A DNA stretch of 64,000 bases from Pseudomonas fluorescens (GTDB taxonomy: Bacteria; Pseudomonadota; Gammaproteobacteria; Pseudomonadales; Pseudomonadaceae). Numbering within the stretch: position 1 is the stretch's first letter; each line of letters starts with the position of its first letter. The stretch is from contig NZ_VCNJ01000009.1 in assembly GCF_005938625.1 (NCBI RefSeq), positions 1 to 64,000 of the forward strand, given 5' to 3'. The position numbers were made by a program, and so were the translations under genes. Positions 8,793 through 18,219 of the stretch are shown here, piece after piece. The notes beneath the pieces were generated by a model. The model made no database searches. It worked only from the letters and a program-made list of their open reading frames with translations, and was not told the origin of the DNA.

Positions 8793-8879
8793 CGGCCTCT
8801 TCGCGAGCAAGCTCGCTCCCACACTGGATCTGTGGCGTTCACAAACCCTGTGGGAGCGAGCTTGCTCGCGAAGGCGTCC
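8793..8879. repeat. Family A REP pair inside the pqq operon
   Basis: Two inverted copies of GTGGGAGCGAGCTTGCTCGC with about 25 bases between them, filling the pqqB-pqqC gap. REP pairs within operons commonly stabilise upstream mRNA or bind gyrase; neither can be shown here. Confidence 0.9.
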
Positions 8880-8924
8880 GAATAGACACCCAGGATTCCA
8901 ACGGTTGTTCCCCGGAGAACCGCA

Positions 8925-9677
8925 ATGACCGACACCCCGCTGTCCCCCACCGAATTCGAAGCGGCCCTGCGCGCCAAAGGCGCCTATTACCACATCCACC
9001 ACCCGTACCACGTGGCGATGTACCAAGGCCGCGCCACTCGCGAGCAGATTCAGGGCTGGGTCGCCAACCGCTTCTACTATCAGGTGAACATCCCTCTGAA
9101 AGACGCGGCGATCCTCGCCAACTGCCCGGATCGGGCAATACGCCGCGAGTGGATTCAGCGCCTGCTTGACCATGACGGCGCCCCCGGTGAAGACGGCGGC
9201 ATCGAAGCGTGGCTGCGACTCGGTCAAGCGGTCGGTCTCGACCCGGATCAACTGCGCTCTCAGGAGCTGGTGCTGCCCGGCGTACGGTTCGCCGTCGATG
9301 CCTACGTCAACTTCGCCCGCCGCGCCAGTTGGCAGGAAGCCGCCAGCAGCTCGCTGACTGAACTGTTCGCGCCGCAGATCCACCAATCACGCCTCGACAG
9401 CTGGCCGCAACATTACCCGTGGATCGACCCGGCCGGTTACGAATACTTCCGCACGCGCCTCGGTCAGGCGCGACGCGATGTCGAGCACGGGCTGGCGATC
9501 ACGCTCGAGCACTACAAGACCCGCGAAGGTCAGGAGCGCATGCTGGAAATTCTCCAGTTCAAACTGGACATTCTTTGGAGCATGCTCGATGCCATGAGCA
9601 TGGCCTACGAACTGAACCGCCCGCCGTATCACAGCGTCACCGAACAACGGGTCTGGCATAAAGGAATCACCTTATGA
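8925..9677 (+). CDS. pqqC: PqqC, pyrroloquinoline-quinone synthase
   Basis: 250 residues. A cofactorless oxidase of the TENA/heme-oxygenase-like fold that carries out the last ring closure and eight-electron oxidation to PQQ. Family sequences are recognisable throughout ([18 protein letters not shown] near 22-39, [25 protein letters not shown]). GGAG precedes ATG 8925. The stop overlaps the pqqD start in ATGA. Confidence 0.96.
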   Translation: MTDTPLSPTEFEAALRAKGAYYHIHHPYHVAMYQGRATREQIQGWVANRFYYQVNIPLKDAAILANCPDRAIRREWIQRLLDHDGAPGEDGGIEAWLRLGQAVGLDPDQLRSQELVLPGVRFAVDAYVNFARRASWQEAASSSLTELFAPQIHQSRLDSWPQHYPWIDPAGYEYFRTRLGQARRDVEHGLAITLEHYKTREGQERMLEILQFKLDILWSMLDAMSMAYELNRPPYHSVTEQRVWHKGITL

Positions 9678-9949
9678 GTTTCGACCGCAGCAAAGTTCCG
9701 ACCTGGCGTCCCGGCTACCGTTTCCAGTACGAACCGGCGCAGAAAGGCCACGTGCTGCTTTACCCCGAAGGCATGATCAAACTCAACGACAGCGCCGCGC
9801 TGATCGGTGGTTTGATTGACGGCGAACGCGATGTCGCAGAAATCATTGCCAAACTCGATGAGCAGTTCCCCGGTGTGCCCCAACTCGGTGACGACATCGA
9901 GCAATTCATGGAGGTTGCCCGTGCGCAGCACTGGATCGAACTTGCCTGA
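9674..9949 (+). CDS. pqqD: PqqD, PqqA peptide chaperone
   Basis: 91 residues, a small winged-helix RRE protein that binds PqqA and presents it to PqqE. It starts inside the pqqC stop (ATGA) and its 3' end overlaps the chosen pqqE start by 29 bases, so all three are translationally coupled. Confidence 0.95.
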   Translation: MSFDRSKVPTWRPGYRFQYEPAQKGHVLLYPEGMIKLNDSAALIGGLIDGERDVAEIIAKLDEQFPGVPQLGDDIEQFMEVARAQHWIELA

Positions 9950-11093
9950 TTCGTCGGTGCAAGTACCGCCAAAACCTGAAATCGGCCTGCCGCTGTGGCT
10001 GCTCGCCGAGCTGACCTACCGCTGCCCGCTGCAATGCCCGTACTGCTCCAATCCGCTGGATTTCGCCGAGCAGGGCAAAGAGCTGAGCACCGAGCAGTGG
10101 ATCAAGGTATTTCGCGAAGCGCGGGAGATGGGCGCGGCGCAACTGGGCTTTTCCGGTGGCGAACCGCTGGTGCGTCAGGATCTCGCCGAGCTGATTCATG
10201 AAGCTCGGCAGTTGGGTTTCTACACCAACCTGATTACCTCCGGCATCGGCCTGACCGAGCAGAAAATCAGCGACTTCAAAAAGGCCGGACTGGATCACAT
10301 CCAGATCAGTTTTCAGGCCAGTGACGAGCAAGTGAACAACCTGCTCGCCGGTTCGAAAAAAGCCTTCGCGCAGAAATTGGAAATGGCTCGCGCAGTGAAG
10401 GCCCACGGTTATCCGATGGTGCTGAATTTCGTCACCCATCGGCACAACATCGACAAAATCGACCGCATCATCGAGCTGTGCATTGCGCTTGAAGCCGACT
10501 TCGTCGAGCTCGCCACCTGCCAGTTCTACGGTTGGGCGCAGCTCAATCGTGTCGGCCTGTTGCCGACCAAAGAGCAACTGGTCCGTGCCGAACGCATCAC
10601 CAACGAATACCGCGCAAAACTGGAAGCCGAAGGGCATCCGTGCAAGCTGATTTTCGTCACCCCGGATTACTACGAAGAACGCCCGAAAGCCTGCATGAAC
10701 GGCTGGGGCAGTATCTTTCTGACAGTTACCCCGGACGGCACCGCCCTGCCCTGCCATGGCGCCCGACAACTGCCGGTGCAATTTCCCAATGTGCGCGATC
10801 ACAGCATGCAGCACATCTGGTACGACTCGTTCGGCTTCAACCGCTTCCGTGGTTACGACTGGATGCCCGAGCCGTGCCGCTCCTGTGACGAGAAAGAAAA
10901 AGACTTCGGCGGCTGCCGCTGCCAGGCGTTCATGCTCACCGGTGATGCGAGCAATGCTGACCCGGTGTGCAGCAAATCCGAACATCACGGCGTGATTCTC
11001 AAGGCCCGCGAAGAAGCCGAGACCGCCACTCAAACCATCGAACAATTGGCCTTCCGCAATGAACGAAACTCACGCCTCATCGCCAAGGGCTGA
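9921..11093 (+). CDS. pqqE: PqqE, radical SAM enzyme crosslinking PqqA
   Basis: 390 residues from GTG 9921, chosen because GGAGG at 9910-9914 is six bases upstream. The longer frame from 9816 would lie mostly inside pqqD and has no such site. The radical SAM cluster motif CxxxCxxC is C35, C39, C42 (CPLQCPYC). The SPASM domain with auxiliary cluster cysteines is at the C terminus ([27 protein letters not shown]). PqqE makes the Glu-Tyr carbon-carbon bond in PqqA. Its 3' end overlaps the following peptidase gene by 35 bases. Confidence 0.95.
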   Translation: MRSTGSNLPDSSVQVPPKPEIGLPLWLLAELTYRCPLQCPYCSNPLDFAEQGKELSTEQWIKVFREAREMGAAQLGFSGGEPLVRQDLAELIHEARQLGFYTNLITSGIGLTEQKISDFKKAGLDHIQISFQASDEQVNNLLAGSKKAFAQKLEMARAVKAHGYPMVLNFVTHRHNIDKIDRIIELCIALEADFVELATCQFYGWAQLNRVGLLPTKEQLVRAERITNEYRAKLEAEGHPCKLIFVTPDYYEERPKACMNGWGSIFLTVTPDGTALPCHGARQLPVQFPNVRDHSMQHIWYDSFGFNRFRGYDWMPEPCRSCDEKEKDFGGCRCQAFMLTGDASNADPVCSKSEHHGVILKAREEAETATQTIEQLAFRNERNSRLIAKG

Positions 11094-12870
11094 ACCTTTC
11101 AGCGCCTCGCAAGCTGTGGCCGCTGGCATGGACTTCGCCGAGTTGCAGCTCGGTGCTAACGGTTTGTTCTGGAATGAATATCGCCCGGAAGATGCTGCGT
11201 GCCGGATCTGGCATTGGCGCGATGGTGTGGCGAAATGTCTGACACCGAACGGTTTCAGCGTGCGCAGTCGGGTGTACGAATATGGCGGTGGCGCGTTTTG
11301 TCTGACGCCGGACGGGGTGGTTTTCGTCGCTGAGGCCGATCAGCAGTTGTATCGGCAGACGCTGGATGGAACGCCTGAGGTACTGACGTCGGGTGAGTGC
11401 CGTTATGGTGATCTGCATTTTGCTTTTGGCCAGGTTCTGGCGGTTGAGGAACAGCAAGACCAGCATCGGCTGGTGGCGATTGATCTGGCTGACGGCGCGC
11501 GGCATTTGCTGATTGAGGGCGCGGATTTTTATGCTGCGCCAACACTCAGCCCGGATGGCCAGCGTTTGGCCTGGATCGAGTGGAGCCGACCGCATCAACC
11601 GTGGACCTCGACCCGGTTGATGGTGGCTGAGCACTTGACTGACGCCGCGTTCGGTTTGCCGCGATGCGTTGCTGGCGGTGAGGTTGAAGAATCCATTCAA
11701 CAGCTACGATTTAACGCCGGAGGTCGACTGTATTGCCTGACCGATCGTGGTGGATTCTGGCAACCGTGGGCTGAGACTTCCGACGGTTTGGAGCCATTAC
11801 CTGCTGCACAGGCCGATCACGCACCCGCACCGTGGCAACTGGGCGGCTGTACCTGGCTGCCTGTTGATAGTTCGTTTTTGGCGAGCTGGAGCGCAGATGG
11901 TTTTGGTCGCCTGACGCTGGGTGACGAAGATTTCACTGGCGACTACAGCCGCTTCCGTCATCTAGCTGTGGATGAGCAATTTATCTACTGCATCGCCGCC
12001 TCGCCGATCAGTCCTTCGTCGGTCATCTCCATTGATCGAACTACACGCGAAGTGAACGTGCTGGCCGGCGGCGTGGCGCCGTTGCCTGCCGAACGCATCA
12101 GCCGTCCGCAAACCCTGCGCTACCCAAGCGGTTCGGGCGAGGCGCACGGGTTCTTTTATCCGGCCATGAGCGGCGAGGCAAAACCGCCGCTGGTGGTGTT
12201 CATCCACGGCGGCCCGACATCGGCCTGCTACCCGATGCTTGACCCACGCATTCAGTACTGGACGCAACGCGGTTTCGCCGTCGCCGACCTCAACTATCGC
12301 GGCAGTAGCGGTTACGGCCGCGAATATCGCCAGGCCTTGTACCTGAGCTGGGGTGAAGTGGATGTCGAGGATGCTTGTGCGGTGGTGAGCTATCTCGCCG
12401 AGCAGGGTTTGATCGACGGTGAGCGCGCATTCATTCGGGGCGGCAGCGCAGGCGGCTACACCACGTTATGTGCGCTGGCGTTCAACCAGGTTTTCCGCGC
12501 CGGAGCGAGTTTGTACGGCGTTAGCGACCCGGTTGCGTTGGCTCGAGCAACGCACAAATTTGAAGGTGATTATCTGGACTGGCTGATCGGCGATCCCGAG
12601 CAAGACGCCGAACGCTACGCTGCCCGCACGCCGCTGCTGCACGCGAACAACATTCGCGTGCCGGTGATTTTCTTTCAGGGTGAACTGGATGCTGTCGTCG
12701 TCCCGCAACAGACACGCGACATGGTCACGGCACTCGAGAAAAACGGCATCCCGGTCGAAGCGCATTACTACCCCGACGAACGCCACGGCTTCCGCCGCGC
12801 GGCCAATCAGGCGCATGCACTGGAGCAGGAGTGGAAGTTCTATCGGCGGGTGATGGGACTGGCGGACTGA
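11059..12870 (+). CDS. Prolyl-oligopeptidase (S9) family peptidase of the pqq cluster
   Basis: 603 residues: an N-terminal beta-propeller region of about 350 residues and a C-terminal alpha/beta-hydrolase. The catalytic triad is S463 (GGSAGGYTT), D544 (GELDAVV) and H576 (DERHGF). It overlaps pqqE by 35 bases, so it is part of the operon. Similar peptidases follow pqqE in other Pseudomonas and have been named pqqH or pqqM. A role in trimming the PQQ peptide or its remnants is plausible but not proven by the sequence. No signal peptide is seen, so it is cytoplasmic. Confidence 0.9.
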   Translation: MNETHASSPRAEPFSASQAVAAGMDFAELQLGANGLFWNEYRPEDAACRIWHWRDGVAKCLTPNGFSVRSRVYEYGGGAFCLTPDGVVFVAEADQQLYRQTLDGTPEVLTSGECRYGDLHFAFGQVLAVEEQQDQHRLVAIDLADGARHLLIEGADFYAAPTLSPDGQRLAWIEWSRPHQPWTSTRLMVAEHLTDAAFGLPRCVAGGEVEESIQQLRFNAGGRLYCLTDRGGFWQPWAETSDGLEPLPAAQADHAPAPWQLGGCTWLPVDSSFLASWSADGFGRLTLGDEDFTGDYSRFRHLAVDEQFIYCIAASPISPSSVISIDRTTREVNVLAGGVAPLPAERISRPQTLRYPSGSGEAHGFFYPAMSGEAKPPLVVFIHGGPTSACYPMLDPRIQYWTQRGFAVADLNYRGSSGYGREYRQALYLSWGEVDVEDACAVVSYLAEQGLIDGERAFIRGGSAGGYTTLCALAFNQVFRAGASLYGVSDPVALARATHKFEGDYLDWLIGDPEQDAERYAARTPLLHANNIRVPVIFFQGELDAVVVPQQTRDMVTALEKNGIPVEAHYYPDERHGFRRAANQAHALEQEWKFYRRVMGLAD

Positions 12871-12901
12871 TCACCGCGCCCCATTCAAAATCGAGTTGCG
12901 C

Positions 12902-12982
12902 CATTCGCGAGCAGGCTCACTCCCACATTGGATCTGTGTTGTTCACAAATCCCCTGTGGGAGCGAGCCTGCTCGCGAAAGCT
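12902..12982. repeat. Family A REP pair
   Basis: Inverted pair of REP units (CGCGAGCAGGCTCACTCCC, then GTGGGAGCGAGCCTGCTCGC) between convergent genes, just after the S9 peptidase. Confidence 0.9.
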
Positions 12983-13003
12983 ATCTACTTGGCGCCGCCG
13001 GAC

Positions 13004-13162
13004 TCAGCGCTTGGCGATGATGTACACCGCATGCACGATCCCCGGAATATACCCGCACAACGTCAGCAGAATGTTCAACCAGAACGCCCCGCCAAACCCG
13101 ACCTGCAGAAACACGCCCAGTGGTGGCAACAAAATAGCGATGATGATGCGAATGAAATCCAT
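13004..13162 (-). CDS. Pmp3/YqaE family small membrane protein
   Basis: 52 residues starting MDFIRIIIAILLPPLGVFLQ, with two hydrophobic helices and the conserved GYIPGIVHAVYII segment. Pmp3 proteins are small hydrophobic membrane proteins linked with stress and membrane potential. The start is set by CAGGAGC on the minus strand seven bases before the ATG; a longer frame to 13201 has no such signal. Confidence 0.85.
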   Translation of the reverse strand: MDFIRIIIAILLPPLGVFLQVGFGGAFWLNILLTLCGYIPGIVHAVYIIAKR

Positions 13163-13227
13163 GGGGCAGCTCCTGTATGGGGGTTGGCTCACTTGAGCCA
13201 TACAAGCTAATCGACCTGCGCCGTTCG

Positions 13228-13410
13228 TCAGGGTTCAGTACCATGTTCCGTGTCAGCATCAGATTGACGCCGAGCCGCGTCAGAAATTGCAGCTAGGCAT
13301 GACTCATCAAACTCCCGCATCGTTGCCTTGCTGATGGCACCGACATCAAGCAGAGCAATGGCTGACTCGTGTATCAATTCAGAAACTTCACTTTTGAATT
13401 TTTCACCCAT
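13228..13410 (-). CDS. Truncated antitoxin-like small protein (HigA N-terminal type)
   Basis: 60 residues. The first 40 (MGEKFKSEVSELIHESAIAL, DVGAISKATMREFDESCL) closely resemble the N-terminal segment of XRE-type HigA-like antitoxins, which read like H..A..L..AGAIDKATMREFD..CL. The helix-turn-helix domain that should follow is absent and is replaced by a polar tail ending DTEHGTEP. No toxin gene is adjacent. GGAGGAG seven bases before the ATG is a strong ribosome site, so it is probably translated. It could be a decayed antitoxin or a domesticated peptide. Confidence 0.6.
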   Translation of the reverse strand: MGEKFKSEVSELIHESAIALLDVGAISKATMREFDESCLAAISDAARRQSDADTEHGTEP

Positions 13411-13531
13411 GAGATGGCTCCTCCATTTCCTTGGTCGAGAGGTTCTCGATTTGTCGTAGCAACGGCTGAGCTTAAAAACATGAGCTGCTCCATCGTTCAA
13501 GCATTAATTGCCATTTGCAAAAGCCGGCCAC

Positions 13532-13572
13532 AAAAAAAACGCCCCACGCCAAAAGAATCAGGCGTGGGGCGT
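13532..13572 (-). terminator. Terminator of the class III aminotransferase gene
   Basis: CGCCCCACGCC and GGCGTGGGGCG form a perfect 11-base-pair stem; read on the minus strand it is followed by eight T. It lies about 50 bases beyond the stop at 13620. Confidence 0.85.
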
Positions 13573-13619
13573 GCGTTATACCGCGAGACGGTTCTTGGAT
13601 TTGGGTAGGAAACTTCAGC

Positions 13620-14903
13620 TCAGACGGCAATCCCTTTGCGACATTGCAGTTGTGCCGTGCGCACTCGCGAGAACGCGCGGCCCAGGCGCAGGAGCATTTC
13701 GTCGATGTTGCTTTTGCTCACGGTGAGCGCCGGGGTGAAGCGCAGGCAGTTGGCTTGCGGGGCGTTGAGCAGCAAGCCTTCGTGAAGGGCGGCGTGGACC
13801 ACGGCCTCGGCGGAATCGTCTGACAGGGTCAGTCCGTAGAACAGACCTTGACCGCGCAGTTCGCCGTGGTCGTAGCGGTGTGCCAATCGGGCCAGACCTT
13901 CACGCAGGTGCTGACCGTTATCGTTGATCTGCTGGAGGAAGCTGCGGTCGTGCACGCTGTCGAGCACTACCAGACCGGCCGCCGTCATCAATGCATTGCC
14001 GTGATGCGTGCCGCCCAGTTCGCCGGCCTCGAAACAACATGCTTTGCCCCGCGCCAGCAGCGCCGCCAATGGCACACCGCCGCCAAGTCCTTTGCCGAGC
14101 ACGACGATATCGGCGCGCACGCCGTAGTACTGTTCCGCGAGCAGAGCGCCGCAGCGGCCGATGCCAGTCTGCACTTCGTCGAGAATCAGCAGAATGCCCA
14201 ATTCGCGGCACAGCCGTTCGACACCTTTGAGGTAATGCTCGGTGGCGGGAACGACGCCGGCATCGCTCTGGATCGGCTCAAGCATGATCGCCACGGTCTG
14301 CGCATCGACCGCCGCGTGCAGGGCCGGCAAGTCGTTGAACGGCACCGGATCGAAACCCGGCAACAACGGTGCAAACCGGTTGTGCAGGTTGCAGCTGTCC
14401 GAGGCGGAAATTGTCGCCAGACTGCGACCGTGACAACCCTGCTTCGCGACAATGATCCGCGAGGCGCCGCCGCGATGCAGCTGCCCCCACTTGCGCGCGA
14501 GTTTGATCGCCGCTTCACAGGCTTCGCTGCCGCTGTTGAGCAAGTAGGCCTGATCGCTGAAAGTGGCGGCGCACAGACGCTCGGCAAGGCTGAGCATGCC
14601 GCGATTATGCAGATTGAAACCGGGATTGATCAGCGCCTGGGCTTGACTGGCAATAGCTTTGACCAACGCCGACGGGCTGTGACCAAGGCTGTTGGCACCA
14701 CCGGCCTGGGAAAAATCGAGGTACGCACGGTCATTGCTGTCCCACAACCACGAACCCTGACCCCGAACGAACACCTGTTGCGGCCGTTCGACACTGGGCA
14801 TCAAGCGCGCAGCGCTGGGATTTTCGCTGATATCAGAAGAACTGGCCTCGAAAGCGAGGTCATCAAGACTCGGCGTCTGACGCCGCAAACTGAACAGATT
14901 CAT
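13620..14903 (-). CDS. Class III aminotransferase (acetylornithine/aspartate aminotransferase family)
   Basis: 427 residues from MNLFSLRRQTP, with GAGG correctly spaced. The PLP lysine is K271 in VLGKGLGGGVPLAALL, preceded by the LILDEVQTGIGR motif and the cofactor-binding LNSGSEACEAAIKLAR. It is ArgD-like, but it has an N-terminal extension and lies apart from arginine genes. It is divergent from a LysR regulator that may control it. Extra genes including an aminotransferase have been described in the P. fluorescens B16 pqq cluster; whether this is one of them I cannot tell. Substrate unknown. Confidence 0.85.
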   Translation of the reverse strand: MNLFSLRRQTPSLDDLAFEASSSDISENPSAARLMPSVERPQQVFVRGQGSWLWDSNDRAYLDFSQAGGANSLGHSPSALVKAIASQAQALINPGFNLHNRGMLSLAERLCAATFSDQAYLLNSGSEACEAAIKLARKWGQLHRGGASRIIVAKQGCHGRSLATISASDSCNLHNRFAPLLPGFDPVPFNDLPALHAAVDAQTVAIMLEPIQSDAGVVPATEHYLKGVERLCRELGILLILDEVQTGIGRCGALLAEQYYGVRADIVVLGKGLGGGVPLAALLARGKACCFEAGELGGTHHGNALMTAAGLVVLDSVHDRSFLQQINDNGQHLREGLARLAHRYDHGELRGQGLFYGLTLSDDSAEAVVHAALHEGLLLNAPQANCLRFTPALTVSKSNIDEMLLRLGRAFSRVRTAQLQCRKGIAV

Positions 14904-15072
14904 TGAAAAACACCTCGTCTCAGGTGTTTTGAACTGCCTATGCAAACACTTTCGAAGCGAACGCTATTCATCGCGCTTTCTGGCCCTGTAAGCCTTGTGA
15001 ATGCGGTTAGACTAGGCTCACTGACGCCTACGGGCCATTTCGATTTACCAGCATTTTCGATAAGTATTACTT

Positions 15073-15987
15073 ATGGATTTCAAACAACTGCGTTATTTCG
15101 TCGCGGTCTACGAAGAAGGTCATGTTGGCCGCGCCGCCGAGCGCCTGTCGATCTCGCAACCGGCGCTGTCGCAACAGATCCGCCAGCTCGAACAGAACCT
15201 CGACGTCACCTTGTTCGAACGCAGCAGCAAACGCCTGCTGCCAACTCTCGCCGCGCACACGCTGTACAACCATGCCTTGCCATTGCTTGATGGCTTGCAA
15301 CGAGCGCGCGAGGCATTGGGCAATTTCAAGGGCCAAGCCTTGCGCACGCTGGCGATCGGCGTTTTGCAAACGGTGCACACCAGTCTGGTGCCGCAAATGC
15401 TTGAGCGGGTGCGCAAGGCGCAGCCGCATCTGGTGGTGCAGATTTATGAATTGACTGGGCTTGAAATCGAAAGGCGTCTGCTCAACGGTTCATTGGACAT
15501 CGGCATCAGTTATTTGCCGCCGCGCCAACCGGGCCTGCATGGCGTGATGCTGTATGAAGATGAACTGACGCTGGTTATCCCGGCCGATCACCCCTTGCGT
15601 GAATTCAAGAAAGTCTCGATGCGCCAGGCTGCTGAACTGCCCATGTTGCTGCTGGGTGAAGAGTTTCAGATTCGCCAGATCTGGCAGGCGCAACTGACCA
15701 CCCTCGGACGACGTCCGCAGGTGCAAGCCGAGTTGAACAATATGGTGGGGATTCTCGACAGTCTGCCGCACACCAAACTGGCGACGGTGCTGCCGGGGCG
15801 TTCGCAAAAGGAGTACGACGATCAGGATTTGCTGTGGAAACCGCTGAGCGAACCCAGGGTGCCGCTGAAGGTTGGTCTGGTCTGTCGTGATGTGCAGCGT
15901 CAGCAGGCGCCTTTGGCGCTGTTGCAGACGTTGCTGGAAGAAGTGATGGAGCGCGAAGTGAAGCCGGCGTTGGACCCCTTGGCCTGA
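15073..15987 (+). CDS. LysR family transcriptional regulator
   Basis: 304 residues with the N-terminal LysR helix-turn-helix (MDFKQLRYFVAVYEEGHVGRAAERLSISQPALSQQIRQLE) and the C-terminal periplasmic-binding-fold effector domain. The layout resembles the CynR branch. It is divergently oriented to the aminotransferase with 169 bases between, the classic arrangement for a LysR protein and its target. Confidence 0.9.
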   Translation: MDFKQLRYFVAVYEEGHVGRAAERLSISQPALSQQIRQLEQNLDVTLFERSSKRLLPTLAAHTLYNHALPLLDGLQRAREALGNFKGQALRTLAIGVLQTVHTSLVPQMLERVRKAQPHLVVQIYELTGLEIERRLLNGSLDIGISYLPPRQPGLHGVMLYEDELTLVIPADHPLREFKKVSMRQAAELPMLLLGEEFQIRQIWQAQLTTLGRRPQVQAELNNMVGILDSLPHTKLATVLPGRSQKEYDDQDLLWKPLSEPRVPLKVGLVCRDVQRQQAPLALLQTLLEEVMEREVKPALDPLA

Positions 15988-16008
15988 GCACTATTCTGCA
16001 GGCAAAAG

Positions 16009-16034
16009 AAAACCCCGCCGAAGCGGGGCTTTGC
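16009..16034 (+). terminator. Terminator after the LysR gene
   Basis: AACCCCGCCGAAGCGGGGCTTT forms a GC-rich hairpin about 20 bases past the LysR stop. The T-run is short on the plus strand and longer on the minus strand, so it may serve both directions. Confidence 0.7.
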
Positions 16035-16130
16035 AGACTGTTTCCCTGACATCCATTTCACTCCGCCACCCTGGCAGAATCCTACGTGTCCGTGTTGTTG
16101 CTTTGCGCTTCCTGCGCGACGTCCATGAAA

Positions 16131-16206
16131 TGTAGATTAGCCGTGGATCCAATCTACGCATATGGGAGAACAGCAGCACGTCATGTAAGAGAATGCTTAC
16201 ATGACG
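16131..16206. other. Two consecutive perfect inverted repeats
   Basis: GTAGATT/AATCTAC (16132-16138 and 16151-16157) is followed by CGTCATGTAAG/CTTACATGACG (16179-16189 and 16196-16206), an 11-base perfect palindrome with a 6-base centre. It lies between convergent genes, nine bases beyond the acyl-CoA dehydrogenase stop. There is no T-run, so a simple terminator is not indicated. Confidence 0.5.
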
Positions 16207-16214
16207 CTATCGCA

Positions 16215-17993
16215 TCAGAATTGTGCGGCATCCAGCAGGAACAGCGACTCGCTACCGGCCTTCACCGACGCGCTCAACGAGTGAATACGCGGCAGCAGAC
16301 GGGCGAAGTAAAAGCGCGCAGTGCCCAGTTTGCTGGCATAGAAATCATCTTGCTCTTCTTTGCCCAGCGAAGCTTTTGCCATCAATGCCCACATGTAGGC
16401 GTAGGAAACGTATCCAAACGCTTGCAGATATTCGACCGAGGCCGCGCCGATTTCGTTCGGATTGTTTTTCGCCCGATCCAGCAACCACGAGGTCAGCTCG
16501 TCGAGGGTGCCGACGGCATCGTTCAGCGGCTTGGTGAATTCGCCCAGATCGGCGCTGGCAGTTGCGGTGAAGTGGCGGATCTCGTCGGCGAACAATTGGT
16601 AGAACGCGCCGCCGCTGCCGACGATCTTGCGCCCGACCAGGTCCAGCGCCTGAATGCCGTTGGTGCCTTCGTAGATTTGCGTGATGCGCACGTCACGCAC
16701 CAGTTGCTCCTGACCCCACTCGCGGATATATCCGTGGCCGCCGAAAATCTGCTGGCCGTGCACGGTGGTTTCCAGACCCAGATCAGTGAGGAATGCCTTG
16801 GCCACTGGCGTCAGCAACGCGACCAGATCTTCAGCACGTTTGCGGGTGGTGGCGTCTTCGCTGAACTTGGCGGTGTCGAGTTGCATCGCCACGTAAGTGG
16901 AGAACGCACGGCCGCCCTCGTTCGAGGCTTTCATGGTCAGCAGCATGCGCCGCACGTCCGGGTGGACGATGATCGGGTCAGCGACTTTGTCTTTGTTCTG
17001 CGCACCGGTCGGCGAACGGCTTTGCAGACGGTCGCGGGCGTATTCGACAGCGTTCTGATACGAACGCTCGCCGGTCGCCAGGCCTTGAATACCGACGCCC
17101 AGACGCTCGTAGTTCATCATGGTGAACATCGCGGCCAGGCCTTTGTTCGGCTCGCCGACCAGATAACCCACGGCTTCGTCGAAGTTCATCACGCAGGTCG
17201 CGGATGCCTGGATGCCCATTTTGTGTTCAATCGAACCGCAGTTCGCCGGGTTGCGCGCGCCGAGGCTGCCGTCGGTATTGACCATGAACTTCGGCACGAG
17301 GAACAGCGAAATGCCTTTCGGACCCGCCGGGGCGTCCGGCAATTTCGCCAGCACCAGGTGGATGATGTTTTCGGTGAGGTCGTGTTCGCCGCCGGTGATG
17401 AAGATCTTGGTGCCGCTGACTTTGTAGGAACCGTCGGCCTGAGGCTCGGCCTTGGTGCGGATGATCCCCAGGTCGGTGCCGGCGTGCGGCTCGGTCAGAC
17501 ACATCGAACCGGCCCAGACGCCTGCATACATGTTCGGCAGGTACGCGGCTTTCAGCTCTTCGCTGGCGTGGGCATTGATCGACAGGCAAGCACCGGCGGT
17601 CAGCATCGGGTACAGACCGAACGACAGGCTGGCGGAGTTGACCATTTCTTCAACCTGCGCCGACACGGCTTTGGGCATGCCCATGCCGCCGTACTCGGGG
17701 TCACCGCCAACGCCGACCCAACCACCTTCAGCGTAAGTCTGATAAGCCTGTGGGAAACCGGCGGGAGTGGTGACGGCGCCGTCGGCCCAGTGGCAACCTT
17801 CTTCGTCAGCCGCACGGCTCAGCGGCGCGATGCTTTTGCTGGTGACCTTGCCGGCCTCTTCGAGAATGGCTTCAACGGTTTCGGCGTCGACGGTCTCGGC
17901 CAGTGCTGGCAGTTCAGCCCAGAGTTTGGCGACTTCGAACACTTCATTGAGGACGAAGCGCATATCGCGCAGCGGCGCTTTGTAGTCAGCCAT
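16215..17993 (-). CDS. Acyl-CoA dehydrogenase, large FadE/DmdC-like type
   Basis: 592 residues, FAD-dependent oxidation of an acyl-CoA to the 2-enoyl-CoA. The extended family begins [13 protein letters not shown] and carries an acyl-CoA dehydrogenase core (MCLTEPHAGTDLG, GTKIFITGGEHD). The catalytic glutamate lies in IYEGTNGIQALDLVGRK near 440-455. It is one of three paralogues here, matching the PA0506-PA0508 group of P. aeruginosa, where PA0506 and PA0508 are reported as FadE1 and FadE2. GAGG precedes the ATG. Chain-length preference cannot be read from sequence. Confidence 0.9.
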   Translation of the reverse strand: MADYKAPLRDMRFVLNEVFEVAKLWAELPALAETVDAETVEAILEEAGKVTSKSIAPLSRAADEEGCHWADGAVTTPAGFPQAYQTYAEGGWVGVGGDPEYGGMGMPKAVSAQVEEMVNSASLSFGLYPMLTAGACLSINAHASEELKAAYLPNMYAGVWAGSMCLTEPHAGTDLGIIRTKAEPQADGSYKVSGTKIFITGGEHDLTENIIHLVLAKLPDAPAGPKGISLFLVPKFMVNTDGSLGARNPANCGSIEHKMGIQASATCVMNFDEAVGYLVGEPNKGLAAMFTMMNYERLGVGIQGLATGERSYQNAVEYARDRLQSRSPTGAQNKDKVADPIIVHPDVRRMLLTMKASNEGGRAFSTYVAMQLDTAKFSEDATTRKRAEDLVALLTPVAKAFLTDLGLETTVHGQQIFGGHGYIREWGQEQLVRDVRITQIYEGTNGIQALDLVGRKIVGSGGAFYQLFADEIRHFTATASADLGEFTKPLNDAVGTLDELTSWLLDRAKNNPNEIGAASVEYLQAFGYVSYAYMWALMAKASLGKEEQDDFYASKLGTARFYFARLLPRIHSLSASVKAGSESLFLLDAAQF

Positions 17994-18121
17994 GGCAAAC
18001 CTCGCAAGATCTAAACAGGTGATTCGTGGAATGGTGTTTTCGTTGAGCCGGAGTGTACCTCAACAACTTTTGCGACACATAGGGTCAACCGGTGACTGTT
18101 TTGTTATTTTTAGTCACCACA

Positions 18122-18218
18122 AAAAGATCACAGCCTTCGGCAGTTCCTACAGAGAAATTAGATCCCGTGTAGGAGCTGCCGAAGGCTCGTGCCGCGATCG
18201 GACGATCTTTTGATCTTT
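18122..18218. repeat. Family B inverted repeat
   Basis: Inverted arms of the GTAGGAGCTGCCGAAGGCT type (CAGCCTTCGGCAGTTCCTAC, then GTGTAGGAGCTGCCGAAGGC), filling the gap between two acyl-CoA dehydrogenase genes. Confidence 0.85.
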
Positions 18219-18219
18219 A

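Noticed and set aside
9816..9920. Longer N terminus for PqqE
   Set aside because: These 35 codons lie inside pqqD, encode a Ser/Asn-rich stretch and lack a ribosome site; GTG 9921 has GGAGG upstream.
15991..16179. 62-residue minus-strand frame after the LysR gene
   Set aside because: It runs through the LysR terminator hairpin and has no ribosome site or recognisable sequence.
16086..18014. A 642-residue plus-strand open frame covering the first acyl-CoA dehydrogenase gene
   Set aside because: It is the antisense shadow of a clear enzyme gene in high-G+C sequence; composition is His/Val/Arg-rich without any family signature. The same holds for the frames at 18895-20091 and 24859-25800.
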